NCBI GenBank assembly: GCA_027315105.1
Contig: DAHUYP010000055.1
Span: 1-36,853, forward strand
DNA length: 36,853 nt
Direction: 5' to 3'
Source: Gammaproteobacteria bacterium
GTDB taxonomy: Bacteria; Pseudomonadota; Gammaproteobacteria; Steroidobacterales; Steroidobacteraceae
This document shows positions 1 through 8,644 of the stretch, in pieces. The translations under genes were made by a program, and so were the position numbers. Each line of letters starts with the position of its first letter. The stretch's first letter is position 1. Under the pieces are notes generated by a model. The model ran no database searches. It was not told the DNA's origin and worked only from the letters and a program-made list of their open reading frames with translations.

Positions 1-1
1 C

Positions 2-1108
2 CAGCCGGCGGGCCGGCCGTCGGCCGCGGCCGACCTGGCGTCGGTGCGCAGCCGCCTCGACGCGGTCGACGAGCAGCTGCACGCGCTGCTCAACGAGCGC
101 GCGCGGCGGGCGCAGCAGGCCGGCATCTCCAAGCATCGGGACGGCCACACGGTGGACTTCTACCGCCCGGAACGCGAGGCGGAAGTGCTGCGCCGCGCGC
201 TCGAGCGCAACCGCGGCCCGCTGCGCAACGAGGAGATCGTGCGGCTGTTCCGCGAGATCATGTCGGCCTGCCTGGCGCAGGAGGAGCCGCTGAAGGTGGC
301 GTTCCTCGGGCCCGAGGGCACGTTCACGCAGGCGGCGGTGTTCAAGCATTTCGGCCACTCGGTGCGCGCGCTGGCGCTGGCGACCGTGGATGAGGTGTTC
401 CAGGAGGTCGAGGCCGGCAATGCCGACTTCGGCGTGGTGGCGATCGAGAACTCGAGCGAGGGCACGATCACCAATACGCTGGACCGCTTTCTGGCCAGCA
501 GCCTGCACATCTGCGGCGAGGTGGAGCTGCGGATCCATCATTGCCTGATGGGCAAGATGGACGCCTTGGAGCGCGTGCTGCGGGTGTGTGCGCACAGCCA
601 GGCGCTGTCGCAATGCCGCGGCTGGCTCAACGAGCATCTGCCGGATGCCGAGCGCGTGCCGGTGGCGAGCAACGCCGAAGGTGCGCGCCGGGCGCGCGAC
701 GAGCAGGGTACGGCCGCGATCGCCGGGGAGACGGCGGCCGACGTCTACGGGCTGACGATCCTGGCACGCGAGATCGAGGACCGCTCGGACAACGCCACGC
801 GCTTCCTGGTGCTCGGGCGCAAGCTGCTGCGCCCCAGCGGCGCCGATCGCACCACGCTGCTGTTCTCGGCGCTCGACACGCAGTCCCCCGGGGCGCTGCA
901 TCGGCTGCTCGCACCGCTGGCCAGATACGGCATCAGCATGAGCCGCATCGAATCGCGACCCTCACGGCGGCGCAAATGGGACTATGTGTTCTACATCGAC
1001 ATCGAGGGTCACGCCGAGGACCCGACGGTGCGGCGGGCGCTGCAGGCGCTGAAGAAGCAGGCGTCCCTGTTCCGGATACTGGGCTCGTATCCGCGAGCGG
1101 TGCTCTAG
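2..1108 (+). CDS. pheA: Bifunctional chorismate mutase / prephenate dehydratase (P-protein), 5' end cut by window edge
   Basis: Converts chorismate to prephenate and then to phenylpyruvate in phenylalanine synthesis; cytoplasmic. The frame is open to the left edge. The GTG at 44 is probably internal, because the residues before it (ADLASV) continue the usual first helix of the mutase domain, so the true start is likely upstream. An AroQ-type mutase helix bundle comes first (RSRLDAVDEQLHALLNERA). The dehydratase domain follows, with GPEGTFTQAA, the AIENSSEG motif and the catalytic-type NATRFLVLG motif. A C-terminal ACT domain carries SRIESRP, the usual phenylalanine-binding motif, so feedback inhibition is likely. 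The stop is 4 nt before hisC, in one operon. Family membership is very secure; only the start is unknown. Confidence 0.96.
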   Translation, partial: QPAGRPSAAADLASVRSRLDAVDEQLHALLNERARRAQQAGISKHRDGHTVDFYRPEREAEVLRRALERNRGPLRNEEIVRLFREIMSACLAQEEPLKVAFLGPEGTFTQAAVFKHFGHSVRALALATVDEVFQEVEAGNADFGVVAIENSSEGTITNTLDRFLASSLHICGEVELRIHHCLMGKMDALERVLRVCAHSQALSQCRGWLNEHLPDAERVPVASNAEGARRARDEQGTAAIAGETAADVYGLTILAREIEDRSDNATRFLVLGRKLLRPSGADRTTLLFSALDTQSPGALHRLLAPLARYGISMSRIESRPSRRRKWDYVFYIDIEGHAEDPTVRRALQALKKQASLFRILGSYPRAVL

Positions 1109-1112
1109 GCCC

Positions 1113-2231
1113 GTGGCCGCGCAGCATCCCGGCCGGCTCGCGGTGCAGGCGGTACGCGGGCTCTCGCCGTACGTGCCCGGCAAGCCGATCGCGGAACTCG
1201 AGCGCGAGCTCGGCCTTGCCGGCATCGTCAAGCTGGCCTCGAACGAAAACCCCCATGGTGCGAGTGCGCAGGCCCTGCAGGCCATGCGCGCGGCACTCGA
1301 TGAGATCTGGCTCTATCCCGATGGCAGCTGTCATGCGCTCAAGCAGGCGCTGTCCGCGCAGCTCGGGGTGGGCGCCGATTGCCTGACGATCGGCAACGGC
1401 TCCAACGAGCTGCTGATGCTGCTGGCCGAGGCGTTCCTGGGCAGCGACTGCAGCGCGGTGTATGCGCAGTATGGGTTCGCGATCTACCCGCTGGTGATCG
1501 CCGCCACCGGGGCACGCGCGATCGAGGTGCCGGCGCTCGGCCGCGACAGTGCCATGCCGCTGGGGCACGATCTGACGGCCATGGCCGCGGCCGTCGGCGG
1601 GCACACGCGTCTGGTATTCATCGCCAACCCGGACAATCCCACCGGTACCTGGGCGGCGCCGGCGCCGCTCAAGCGCTTCCTGGAGCGCGCGCCCGCGAGC
1701 ACGCTGGTGGTGCTCGATGAGGCCTACTTCGAGTACGGGCGCGAGTGCGGCACCGAGGATGGCGTGCCGTGGCTGCCCGAGCATCCCAATCTGGTGATCC
1801 TGCGCACCTTCTCCAAGGCCTACGGGCTGGCCGGGGCGCGGGTCGGTTATGCGATCTCGCATCCGGAGGTCGCCGACGTGCTCAATCGCCTGCGGCCGGC
1901 GTTCAACGTCAATTCACTGGCGCAGGCCGGCGCGCTCGCCGCGCTCGCCGACCAGGAGCATGTGCGCCGCGCGGTGGCGCAGAGCCTGCGCGAGCGCGAG
2001 CGCCTCGAGGCCGGGCTGCGGCGGCTGGGACTGTGGAGCGCCCCGTCGGCCGCCAATTTCGTGCTGGTGCAGGTCGGTGAGCAGGCGCCGCAGGTGTTCC
2101 AGCGGCTGCTGCAGCAGGGCATCATCGTGCGTCCGGTGGGTGGCTACGGCCTGCACGATTGCCTGCGCATCTCGGTCGGATTGCCGGCACAGAACGAGCG
2201 CCTGCTGGCGACCCTGGCGCGGACCCTATGA
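1113..2231 (+). CDS. hisC: Histidinol-phosphate aminotransferase
   Basis: PLP-dependent class I/II aminotransferase of 372 aa. It transaminates imidazole-acetol phosphate in histidine synthesis; HisC paralogues beside pheA and aroA often also handle aromatic keto acids. Visible motifs are LASNENPHG near residue 42, ANPDNPTGTW near 171, LDEAYFEY near 201, and the PLP lysine K235 in TFSKAYGLAGARVGYA. The GTG start lies 4 nt after the pheA stop, and the product begins close to the family's usual LSPYVPGKP start. The 3' end overlaps aroA by 4 bp (ATGA), which implies translational coupling. The location outside a his operon and inside an aromatic operon suggests a role in phenylalanine/tyrosine transamination; that role is inferred. 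Confidence 0.94.
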   Translation: MAAQHPGRLAVQAVRGLSPYVPGKPIAELERELGLAGIVKLASNENPHGASAQALQAMRAALDEIWLYPDGSCHALKQALSAQLGVGADCLTIGNGSNELLMLLAEAFLGSDCSAVYAQYGFAIYPLVIAATGARAIEVPALGRDSAMPLGHDLTAMAAAVGGHTRLVFIANPDNPTGTWAAPAPLKRFLERAPASTLVVLDEAYFEYGRECGTEDGVPWLPEHPNLVILRTFSKAYGLAGARVGYAISHPEVADVLNRLRPAFNVNSLAQAGALAALADQEHVRRAVAQSLRERERLEAGLRRLGLWSAPSAANFVLVQVGEQAPQVFQRLLQQGIIVRPVGGYGLHDCLRISVGLPAQNERLLATLARTL

Positions 2232-3541
2232 GCGAAGCGCACTCTCAGCGCCGCTATGTGGTGCAGCCGGTGCGCGAAGTGCGCGGCGAGCTGCGCGTGC
2301 CCGGCGACAAGTCGATCTCGCACCGCGGCCTCATGCTCGGCGGCATCGCCCAGGGCCTGACCGAGATCCACGGCTTCCTCGACAGCGAGGACTGCCTGGC
2401 GACCCTGGCGGCGCTGCGCGCGCTCGGCGTCGCGATCGAGCGGCCGAATCAGACCCAGGTGCGCGTGCACGGGCGCGGGCGCGCCGGCCTGCGGGCGGCC
2501 GCGGCGGCGCTCGACATGGGCAATGCCGGCACCGCGATCCGCCTCTTCATGGGTCTGCTGGCCGGCCAGCCGTTCGACAGCACGCTGATCGGGGATGCGT
2601 CACTGATGCGGCGGCCGATGGAGCGTGTGGCGGCGCCGCTGCGCCTGATGGGTGCGTGCATCGATACCGAGGACGGCCGGCCGCCGGTGCGCATCCACGG
2701 CGCTGCCCGGCTGCAGGCCATCGACTACGCGCTGCCGATCGCCAGTGCCCAGGTGAAATCGGCCGTGCTGCTGGCGGCACTGTTCGCCGAGGGCCGCACC
2801 AGCGTCACCGAGCCGGCGCCGACGCGCGACCACACCGAGCGCATGCTGCAGGGTTTCGGCGTGCAGCTCGAGCGCAGCGGCGCGTGCGTGCGCCTGGCGG
2901 GCGGCCAGCCCCTGCAGGGCTGCCGCCTCGAGGTTCCCGGGGATTTCTCGTCCGCGGCCTTTTTCATCGTCGCCGGATGCCTGGCCGCGCGCCAGGGCCT
3001 GACGATACGCCACGTCGGCGTCAATCCGACGCGCACCGGGCTGCTGCAGATGCTGCGGCTCATGGGCGCGGACATCGAGGTGCGGCTCCATCCGGGCGCG
3101 GCGGCCGAGCCGGTCGCGGACCTGCACGTGCGGGCCGCGCCGCTGCACGGGGTGCGGGTGCCGGAGGAGCTGGTGGCGCTGGCGATCGATGAGTTCCCGG
3201 CGTTCTTCATTGCCGCGGCCGCGGCGCGCGGCGAGACGCTGGTGACCGGCGCCGGGGAGTTGCGGGTCAAGGAGAGCGATCGCCTGGCCGCGATGGCCGA
3301 GGGCCTCGGCCGCCTCGGCATCGAGTGCGAGCTGCTGCCCGACGGCTTGCGCATCCAGGGCGGGCGCCTGCGCGGCGGCCGCATCGACAGCCACGGCGAT
3401 CATCGCATCGCCATGGCGTTCGCGGTCGCGAGCGTCGCCGCCGAGCAGCCGATCCAGATCGAGGACGTCGCCAACGTCGCCACGTCGTTCCCGCTGTTTC
3501 CGGCACTGGCGCGCGCGGCCGGGCTGGCGATCGAGGATTGA
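2228..3541 (+). CDS. aroA: 3-phosphoshikimate 1-carboxyvinyltransferase (EPSP synthase), class II-like
   Basis: Sixth step of the shikimate pathway: joins shikimate-3-phosphate and phosphoenolpyruvate to make EPSP. The ATG at 2228 overlaps the hisC stop and gives 437 aa, the normal length. Motifs include PGDKSISHRGLMLGG (25-39), the PEP-site loop GNAGTAIRL (98-106), SAQVKSAVLLA, TRDHTERMLQGFG, NPTRTGL and ELRVKESDRLAA. Spacing and wording of these motifs resemble class II (CP4-like) enzymes more than E. coli-type class I enzymes, yet Gly101 is kept where CP4 has alanine. No prephenate dehydrogenase domain is fused to it, unlike the TyrA-AroA fusion of Pseudomonas. Confidence 0.96.
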   Translation: MSEAHSQRRYVVQPVREVRGELRVPGDKSISHRGLMLGGIAQGLTEIHGFLDSEDCLATLAALRALGVAIERPNQTQVRVHGRGRAGLRAAAAALDMGNAGTAIRLFMGLLAGQPFDSTLIGDASLMRRPMERVAAPLRLMGACIDTEDGRPPVRIHGAARLQAIDYALPIASAQVKSAVLLAALFAEGRTSVTEPAPTRDHTERMLQGFGVQLERSGACVRLAGGQPLQGCRLEVPGDFSSAAFFIVAGCLAARQGLTIRHVGVNPTRTGLLQMLRLMGADIEVRLHPGAAAEPVADLHVRAAPLHGVRVPEELVALAIDEFPAFFIAAAAARGETLVTGAGELRVKESDRLAAMAEGLGRLGIECELLPDGLRIQGGRLRGGRIDSHGDHRIAMAFAVASVAAEQPIQIEDVANVATSFPLFPALARAAGLAIED

Positions 3542-3543
3542 GC

Positions 3544-4263
3544 GTGGCGATGCCGCCTTCAGCGCCGCCGGCCGCGAGCGCGCACAGCCCGCCGGTGGTC
3601 ACGATCGATGGGCCCAGCGGCTCGGGCAAGGGCACGGTGAGCCGCCTGCTGGCGCAGCGCATCGGCTGGCGGCTGCTCGACAGCGGCGCGCTCTACCGCC
3701 TGGTGGCGCTGGCCGGAAGCCTCGGGCACCTCGGGAGCGACGATGTGGCCGGCCATGCCGGCCTGGCGCAGCGCATGACGGTCACTTTCGAGGCCGATGG
3801 CGCCGGCGAGGAGCGCATCCTGCTCGACGGTCGCGACGTCACCGCCCGCGTGCGCTCCGAGGCGGCCGGTGCCGAGGCGTCCCGGGTGGCCGCCTGGCCG
3901 GCCGTGCGCGCGGCGCTGCTGGCGCGCCAGCGGGCCTTTGCGCAGGCACCCGGCCTGATCGCCGATGGCCGCGACATGGGTACGGTGGTATTCCCGGCCG
4001 CACGGCTCAAGATCTTCCTCACCGCGAGTGCCGAGGAGCGGGCCCGCCGGCGCTATAACCAGTTGAAAGGAAAGGATTCCGGTGTTAGCCTTGCCGCCCT
4101 TTCGCTCGAGATCGCGGAACGCGACCGGCGCGATTCGACTCGGGTAGCAGCGCCGCTGGCGCCGGCCGCCGACGCGATCGTCCTGGATTCGACGGCCAAG
4201 TCCGCCGCCGAAGTCGCGGACGAGATCCTGGCGTATGGCCGCGCGCGCGCGCTCTGGCCGTGA
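3544..4263 (+). CDS. cmk: Cytidylate (CMP/dCMP) kinase
   Basis: Phosphorylates CMP and dCMP with ATP to recycle pyrimidine nucleotides. The Walker A loop GPSGSGKGT is at residues 23-31, followed by LLDSGALYR, and by DGRDMGTVVFP near the nucleotide-binding core. The C-terminal RRYNQLKGKDSG segment belongs to the lid region. Starting at GTG 3544 (2 nt after the aroA stop) gives 239 aa; ATG 3550 is an equally possible start giving 237 aa. The family is usually about 220-230 aa, and the extra residues are an Ala/Pro/Ser-rich N-terminus. The position between aroA and rpsA is the standard gammaproteobacterial arrangement. Confidence 0.95.
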   Translation: MAMPPSAPPAASAHSPPVVTIDGPSGSGKGTVSRLLAQRIGWRLLDSGALYRLVALAGSLGHLGSDDVAGHAGLAQRMTVTFEADGAGEERILLDGRDVTARVRSEAAGAEASRVAAWPAVRAALLARQRAFAQAPGLIADGRDMGTVVFPAARLKIFLTASAEERARRRYNQLKGKDSGVSLAALSLEIAERDRRDSTRVAAPLAPAADAIVLDSTAKSAAEVADEILAYGRARALWP

Positions 4264-4382
4264 GCCGGCTGGCAAGCCGGCCGGCAGGCGCGCTCGGGCG
4301 TGGGCGTTGCGTGGACCGAGCCGGGCGCTCGCGATTGCCAGCGGGGCCGGGATTCGAGCCCGGAAGTGTATTGGAAATCGAT

Positions 4383-4458
4383 GCCGCAGGATGCGGCGTC
4401 CGTCAACCCTAACCCGCCGCGCCGGAGGCGCCGCGGTGCGATAAGCACGTCAGCGTGC
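4383..4458 (+). promoter_or_regulatory. rpsA leader with two perfect small hairpins
   Basis: The 205-nt gap before rpsA holds two perfect stem-loops: GCCGCA/TGCGGC with a 3-nt loop (4383-4397), and GCACG/CGTGC with a TCAG loop (4445-4458). The second ends next to the GAGAGAG ribosome-binding site (4459-4465), three nt before the ATG at 4469. S1 is known in E. coli to repress its own mRNA through a structured leader. A similar role here is inferred from placement only. Confidence 0.4.
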
Positions 4459-4468
4459 GAGAGAGTGT

Positions 4469-6148
4469 ATGAACGAAAGTTTCAGCGAACTGTTTGAGCA
4501 AAGCCTGGCGAATCAGCGCATTCGTCCCGGCATGATTCTGACCGGTCTGGTCGTGGACGTCGGTCCCGATGTGGTCATCGTCAACGTCGGACTGAAGTCG
4601 GAGGCGGTCATTCCGCTCGAGCAGTTCAAGAACGAGCGCGGCGAAGTCGAGGTGAACGCGGGCGACCAGGTCGAGGTGGCCCTCGATTCGGTGGAGGACG
4701 GCACCGGCGAGACGCGCCTGTCGCGCGAGAAGGCCAAGCGTGCGCGCACCTGGACGCGCCTCGAAGAGGCGTTCAACAACGGCGAGATCGTCACCGGCGT
4801 GATCTCGGGCCGCGTCAAGGGCGGCTTCACGGTCGAGATCGATCACGTGCGCGCGTTTCTGCCCGGTTCGCTGGTGGACGTGCGCCCGGTGCGCGATACC
4901 GGCCACCTCGAGGGCAAGGCGCTCGAGTTCAAGGTCATCAAGCTCGATCAGAAGCGCAATAACGTCGTGGTGTCGCGGCGCGCGGTGGTCGAGCAGGAAT
5001 TCTCGGCCGAGCGCAGCGCCCTGATGGACAACCTGCAGGAAGGCGCGGTGGTGCGCGGCGCGGTCAAGAACCTGACCGACTACGGCGCGTTCGTCGATCT
5101 CGGCGGCATCGATGGCCTGCTGCACATCACCGACATGGCCTGGAAGCGCGTCAAGCATCCTTCCGAGGTGGTCAAGGTCGGCGACGAGATCGAGGTGCGC
5201 ATCCTCAAGTTCGATCGCGAGCGCTCACGCGTGTCGCTGGGCCTGAAGCAGCTCGGGGCCGATCCGTGGGAGAACATCGCGCGCCGTTATCCGCCCAACA
5301 CGCGCGTGTTCGGCAAGGTCACCAACATCGCCGACTACGGCGCCTTCGTCGAGATCGAAGACGGCGTCGAGGGCCTGGTGCACGTGTCGGAGATGGACTG
5401 GACCAACAAGAACGTCAATCCGGCCAAGGTCGTGCACACCGGTCAGGAAGTCGAAGTGATGGTGCTGGACGTGGACGAAGAGCGGCGCCGCATCTCGCTC
5501 GGCCTGAAGCAGTGCAAGGCCAACCCGTGGAAGGAGTTCGCCGAGAACCACAATCGCGGCGACCGGGTCTCGGGGCAGATCAAATCGATCACCGACTTCG
5601 GCATCTTCATCGGCCTGCCGGGCAACATCGACGGCCTGGTGCACCTGTCCGACATCTCCTGGGATCTGCCGGGAGAGGAAGCGGTGCGCAATTATCAGAA
5701 GGGCCAGCAGGTCGAGGCCATGGTGCTGTCGATCGACCCGGAGCGCGAGCGCATCTCGCTCGGCGTCAAGCAGCTCGCCAAGGATCCGTTCTCGGCCTTC
5801 ATCGCCGAGAACCCCAAGGGCAGCATCGTCAGGGGCGCGGTCAAGGACGTCGATGCCCGCGGCGCGGTGATCGACCTCGGCAACGGCATCGAGGGCCAGC
5901 TGCGCGCCTCCGAGCTCGGGCGCGATCGCGTGGACGATGCGCGCGCGGTGCTCAAGGTCGGCGACGAGGTCGAAGCCAAGTTCATCGGCGTCGATCGCAA
6001 GACGCGTACGATTTCACTGTCGGTCAAGGCCAAGGAAGTGCACGAAGAGGCCGAGGCGGTGCAGAACTACCGCTCCGAGGTGCCGACCTCCGGCACCAGC
6101 CTGGGCGATCTGCTCAAGGAGCAGATCAAGGCACCGGATCGCGGCTGA
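4469..6148 (+). CDS. rpsA: 30S ribosomal protein S1
   Basis: RNA-binding ribosomal protein that brings mRNA to the 30S subunit. The 559 aa length matches the six-domain proteobacterial S1 (557 aa in E. coli). Repeats of the S1 OB fold are visible throughout: residues about 20-90, 105-172, 192-262, 278-348, 365-435 and 452-521. Signature pieces include [40 protein letters not shown] and [28 protein letters not shown] ribosome-binding site precedes the ATG. Codons here are somewhat less GC-extreme than in the flanking genes, as expected for a highly expressed gene. Confidence 0.98.
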   Translation: MNESFSELFEQSLANQRIRPGMILTGLVVDVGPDVVIVNVGLKSEAVIPLEQFKNERGEVEVNAGDQVEVALDSVEDGTGETRLSREKAKRARTWTRLEEAFNNGEIVTGVISGRVKGGFTVEIDHVRAFLPGSLVDVRPVRDTGHLEGKALEFKVIKLDQKRNNVVVSRRAVVEQEFSAERSALMDNLQEGAVVRGAVKNLTDYGAFVDLGGIDGLLHITDMAWKRVKHPSEVVKVGDEIEVRILKFDRERSRVSLGLKQLGADPWENIARRYPPNTRVFGKVTNIADYGAFVEIEDGVEGLVHVSEMDWTNKNVNPAKVVHTGQEVEVMVLDVDEERRRISLGLKQCKANPWKEFAENHNRGDRVSGQIKSITDFGIFIGLPGNIDGLVHLSDISWDLPGEEAVRNYQKGQQVEAMVLSIDPERERISLGVKQLAKDPFSAFIAENPKGSIVRGAVKDVDARGAVIDLGNGIEGQLRASELGRDRVDDARAVLKVGDEVEAKFIGVDRKTRTISLSVKAKEVHEEAEAVQNYRSEVPTSGTSLGDLLKEQIKAPDRG

Positions 6149-6194
6149 GCGCGTCGAAGCGATTGCAGCGTCATCAGATCTAACGATCAAGGCT

Positions 6195-6230
6195 CGCCGC
6201 CTCGAGGAGCCAGGGTTCTTCGAGGCGGCG
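6195..6230. repeat. Perfect 11-bp inverted repeat between rpsA and ihfB
   Basis: CGCCGCCTCGA (6195-6205) is exactly mirrored by TCGAGGCGGCG (6220-6230) around a 14-nt loop. It sits 46 nt after the rpsA stop and 21 nt before ihfB. No run of T follows, so a classical intrinsic terminator is not shown. It could attenuate read-through, protect the 3' end of the rpsA message, or bind protein. Confidence 0.6.
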
Positions 6231-6251
6231 GTCCAAACATCTGGAAGCGCC

Positions 6252-6554
6252 ATGACGAAGTCGGAACTGATCGAGATCATTACGGCGAAGCAGAAGCATT
6301 TGCCGGCCAAGGACGTCGAGCTGGCACTCAAGCAGATGCTCGAGATCATGAGCGATTCGTTGGCGCAGGGCGATCGTATCGAGATTCGCGGCTTCGGCAG
6401 CTTCTCGCTGCACTTTCGTCCGCCGCGCCAGGGACGCAATCCCAAGACCGGCGAGGCGGTGGCGCTGGCCGGCAAGTACGTGCCGCACTTCAAGCCCGGC
6501 AAGGACCTGCGCGAGCGCGTCAACAGCGGCGCGGATCGGCCGATCCGCGATTGA
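6252..6554 (+). CDS. ihfB: Integration host factor subunit beta
   Basis: One half of the IHF heterodimer, which sharply bends DNA and assists replication, recombination and sigma-54 transcription. The ATG at 6252 gives 100 aa, the normal length (94-100). The HU/IHF fold is complete: [14 protein letters not shown] helix start, [20 protein letters not shown] and the DNA-arm sequence GRNPKTGE around the intercalating proline, then [15 protein letters not shown]. The gene follows rpsA as in most gammaproteobacteria. The beta rather than alpha assignment rests on rpsA linkage and the LIEIIT start. Confidence 0.95.
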   Translation: MTKSELIEIITAKQKHLPAKDVELALKQMLEIMSDSLAQGDRIEIRGFGSFSLHFRPPRQGRNPKTGEAVALAGKYVPHFKPGKDLRERVNSGADRPIRD

Positions 6555-6678
6555 GCGCGGCCGCCGGTACGGGGCGCGCGCAGCGCGTGCCGTGTCCTGC
6601 TATCGCCAGCACTGCGTGGCTGGTCTAACATCGCCGCATCGAATTCCGAGCATCGTAGCCAACACAAGGATCAGCGCC

Positions 6679-7572
6679 GTGGCAAACACAGCGATTCGGA
6701 CCGCGGTATTTCCGGTGGCCGGGCGCGGCACGCGATTCCTGCCGGCGACCAAGGCGAGCCCGAAGGAGATGCTGCCGATCGTCGACAAGCCGCTCATCCA
6801 ATATGCGGTCGAAGAGGCGCTCGCCGCCGGCGCGCACCGCCTGGTGTTCATCACCGGTGCCTCCAAGCGCGCGATCGAGGATCACTTCGACACCGATGAG
6901 GCGCTCGAGAAGCTGCTCGAGTCGCAGGGCAAGCCCGAACTGGCGCAGCAGGTGCGCAGCATCCTGCCCAGCTACGCCTCCTGCATCTACATCCGCCAGC
7001 CCGCACCGCTTGGGCTCGGGCACGCGGTGCTGTGCGCCCGTCCGGCGGTCGGGGACGAGCCGTTCTTCGTGCATCTGGCGGACGATCTGATCGACGCCGA
7101 GGTGCCGTGCCTGAAGCAGATGGCCGCGACCTACCTGGCGCGCGGCGGCAGCGTGCTCGGAGTCGAGGAGGTGCCCCGGCGCGACACGCAGAAGTACGGC
7201 ATCGTCGAAGTCGAACCCGGCGAGGACGTCGTCAGCCGCATCCGCAGCATCGTCGAGAAGCCCAGGCCCGAGGTGGCGCCATCGACGCTGGCGGTGGTCG
7301 GCCGCTACGTGCTGACGCCGGGAATCTTCGCCGAGCTCGAGCGCGTGGGGCAGGGGGCCGGCGGCGAGATCCAGCTCACCGACGGCATCGCCCTGTTGCT
7401 GCAGCGCGAGCCGGTGTTCGCGCACCGCTTCGTCGGCCGGCGCTTCGACTGCGGCAGCAAGCTCGGCTATCTGCAGGCGACGGTCGAGCTGTCGCTGGCG
7501 CATCCGGTGCTGGGCAAGGATTTCCGCAGCTATCTCAAGCGCATCGCCGCGACGCTCGACGGCCCGGCCTGA
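6679..7572 (+). CDS. galU: UTP-glucose-1-phosphate uridylyltransferase
   Basis: Makes UDP-glucose from UTP and glucose-1-phosphate for envelope polysaccharide synthesis. The GTG at 6679 is preceded by AAGGA (6666-6670) with an 8-nt spacer and gives 297 aa, the usual GalU length; earlier in-frame starts add residues not found in the family. Motifs are [20 protein letters not shown] (12-31), [13 protein letters not shown] (35-47), the [11 protein letters not shown] segment and the [13 protein letters not shown] region near the C-terminus. A possible -10 hexamer TAACAT lies at 6626-6631, but no convincing -35 is seen. The gene is 124 bp downstream of ihfB. Confidence 0.95.
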   Translation: MANTAIRTAVFPVAGRGTRFLPATKASPKEMLPIVDKPLIQYAVEEALAAGAHRLVFITGASKRAIEDHFDTDEALEKLLESQGKPELAQQVRSILPSYASCIYIRQPAPLGLGHAVLCARPAVGDEPFFVHLADDLIDAEVPCLKQMAATYLARGGSVLGVEEVPRRDTQKYGIVEVEPGEDVVSRIRSIVEKPRPEVAPSTLAVVGRYVLTPGIFAELERVGQGAGGEIQLTDGIALLLQREPVFAHRFVGRRFDCGSKLGYLQATVELSLAHPVLGKDFRSYLKRIAATLDGPA

Positions 7573-7606
7573 ACGCCGCCCGCGGCGTGAACTGAGTCAC
7601 GATTCT

Positions 7607-7626
7607 CGCCCGCAGGGCCGCGGGCG
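7607..7626 (+). terminator. Candidate GC hairpin after galU
   Basis: CGCCCGC (7607-7613) pairs perfectly with GCGGGCG (7620-7626) across a 6-nt loop, 34 nt after the galU stop. A second short mirror, CGCCGC/GCGGCG, lies at 7574-7587. No T-tract follows, so this is a weak terminator call. It does separate galU from the flagellar promoter downstream. Confidence 0.4.
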
Positions 7627-7688
7627 GCGGACGCCCGATCCGCAAATAACCCCCGTCGCATCAGCGACATAGTCGTGCAATCGGCACT

Positions 7689-7714
7689 TCAAGAAAGCCC
7701 GCGAGCGGCCGATA
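7689..7714 (+). promoter_or_regulatory. FliA (sigma-28) class III flagellar promoter for motAB
   Basis: TCAAG (7689-7693) and GCCGATA (7708-7714) are separated by 14 nt. This matches the FliA consensus (TAAAG/TCAAG, 14 nt, GCCGATAA) almost perfectly. It sits 43 nt before the motA ATG and on the same strand, as expected for late flagellar genes. Confidence 0.8.
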
Positions 7715-7756
7715 GCTGTATCGGGACCGCTCAGGGCTACCGGTAGTTTCCCGCGC

Positions 7757-8644
7757 ATGATCACGCTCCTCGGCTCGGCTGTCGTTCTGCTGTGCGTTGC
7801 CGGCAGCTTCATCGTGGAAGGCGGAAGCCTGCTGCTGCTCTGGCATCCGAGCGAGTTCCTGATCATCTGCGGCGGAGCCCTGGGCGCGTTCGTCACCAGC
7901 AACCCGTTCAAGGTCGTCAAGGGTTCGTTCGCAGCGGCGTTCGGACTGGTCAAGGGCCCGCGCTACCGGCGCGAGGACTACGTCGATCTGCTCAAGCTGC
8001 TCTACGACATCCTGGTGAAGATCCGCAAGTCCGGCATGCTGGCGATCGAGGCCGACATCGAGGCGCCGGAGAAGAGCAAGCTGTTCACCGACTATCCGCG
8101 CATCCTCGCGGACCACCACATGGTCGAATTCATCACCGATTGCCTGCGGCTGATCATCGGCGGCAATCTCGATCCGCACGAGCTCGAGAGCCTGCTCGAA
8201 TACGAGCTCGAGACCCACCATCAGGAAGCCGCACAGCCGGCGCACGCGGTGCAGCGCGTGGCCGACGCGCTGCCCGGCTTCGGCATCGTCGCGGCGGTCC
8301 TCGGCATCGTCAATACCATGGCTGCGATCGACGGTGCGGACACCGGCACGATCGGACGCAAGGTGGGCGCGGCGCTGGTCGGCACCTTCCTGGGCATCCT
8401 GGTCGCCTACGGCTTCGTCGGGCCGATCGCCGCCGCCATCGAACATCGGGTGCACGAGGAAGGCAAGGCGTTCGAAGTCGTGAAGATGGCGCTGGTGGCG
8501 AGCGTGCGCGGCTATGCGCCGCCGGTGGCGGTGGAATTCGCGCGCAAGCTGCTGTGGTCGGACGTGCGGCCGACTTTCTCGGACCTCGAGAACCATCTCA
8601 AGGGCAAGAAGAAGGAGCCGGTCAAGGAGGGCGTGGCGGCATGA
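7757..8644 (+). CDS. motA: Flagellar stator protein MotA (proton channel)
   Basis: Inner-membrane half of the MotA/MotB stator that turns proton flow into flagellar rotation. At 295 aa it equals E. coli MotA in length and has the four-helix MotA/TolQ/ExbB plan: two N-terminal membrane segments (about 2-20 and 33-50), a cytoplasmic loop, and two C-terminal segments (about 173-192 and 203-225). The cytoplasmic charges that contact FliG are in the same positions as in E. coli: R90 and E98 in IRKSGMLAIE. The functional prolines P173 (LPGFGIVAA) and P223 are present. A FliA promoter match precedes it, and its stop overlaps motB by 4 bp. No clear Shine-Dalgarno is seen. Confidence 0.95.
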   Translation: MITLLGSAVVLLCVAGSFIVEGGSLLLLWHPSEFLIICGGALGAFVTSNPFKVVKGSFAAAFGLVKGPRYRREDYVDLLKLLYDILVKIRKSGMLAIEADIEAPEKSKLFTDYPRILADHHMVEFITDCLRLIIGGNLDPHELESLLEYELETHHQEAAQPAHAVQRVADALPGFGIVAAVLGIVNTMAAIDGADTGTIGRKVGAALVGTFLGILVAYGFVGPIAAAIEHRVHEEGKAFEVVKMALVASVRGYAPPVAVEFARKLLWSDVRPTFSDLENHLKGKKKEPVKEGVAA

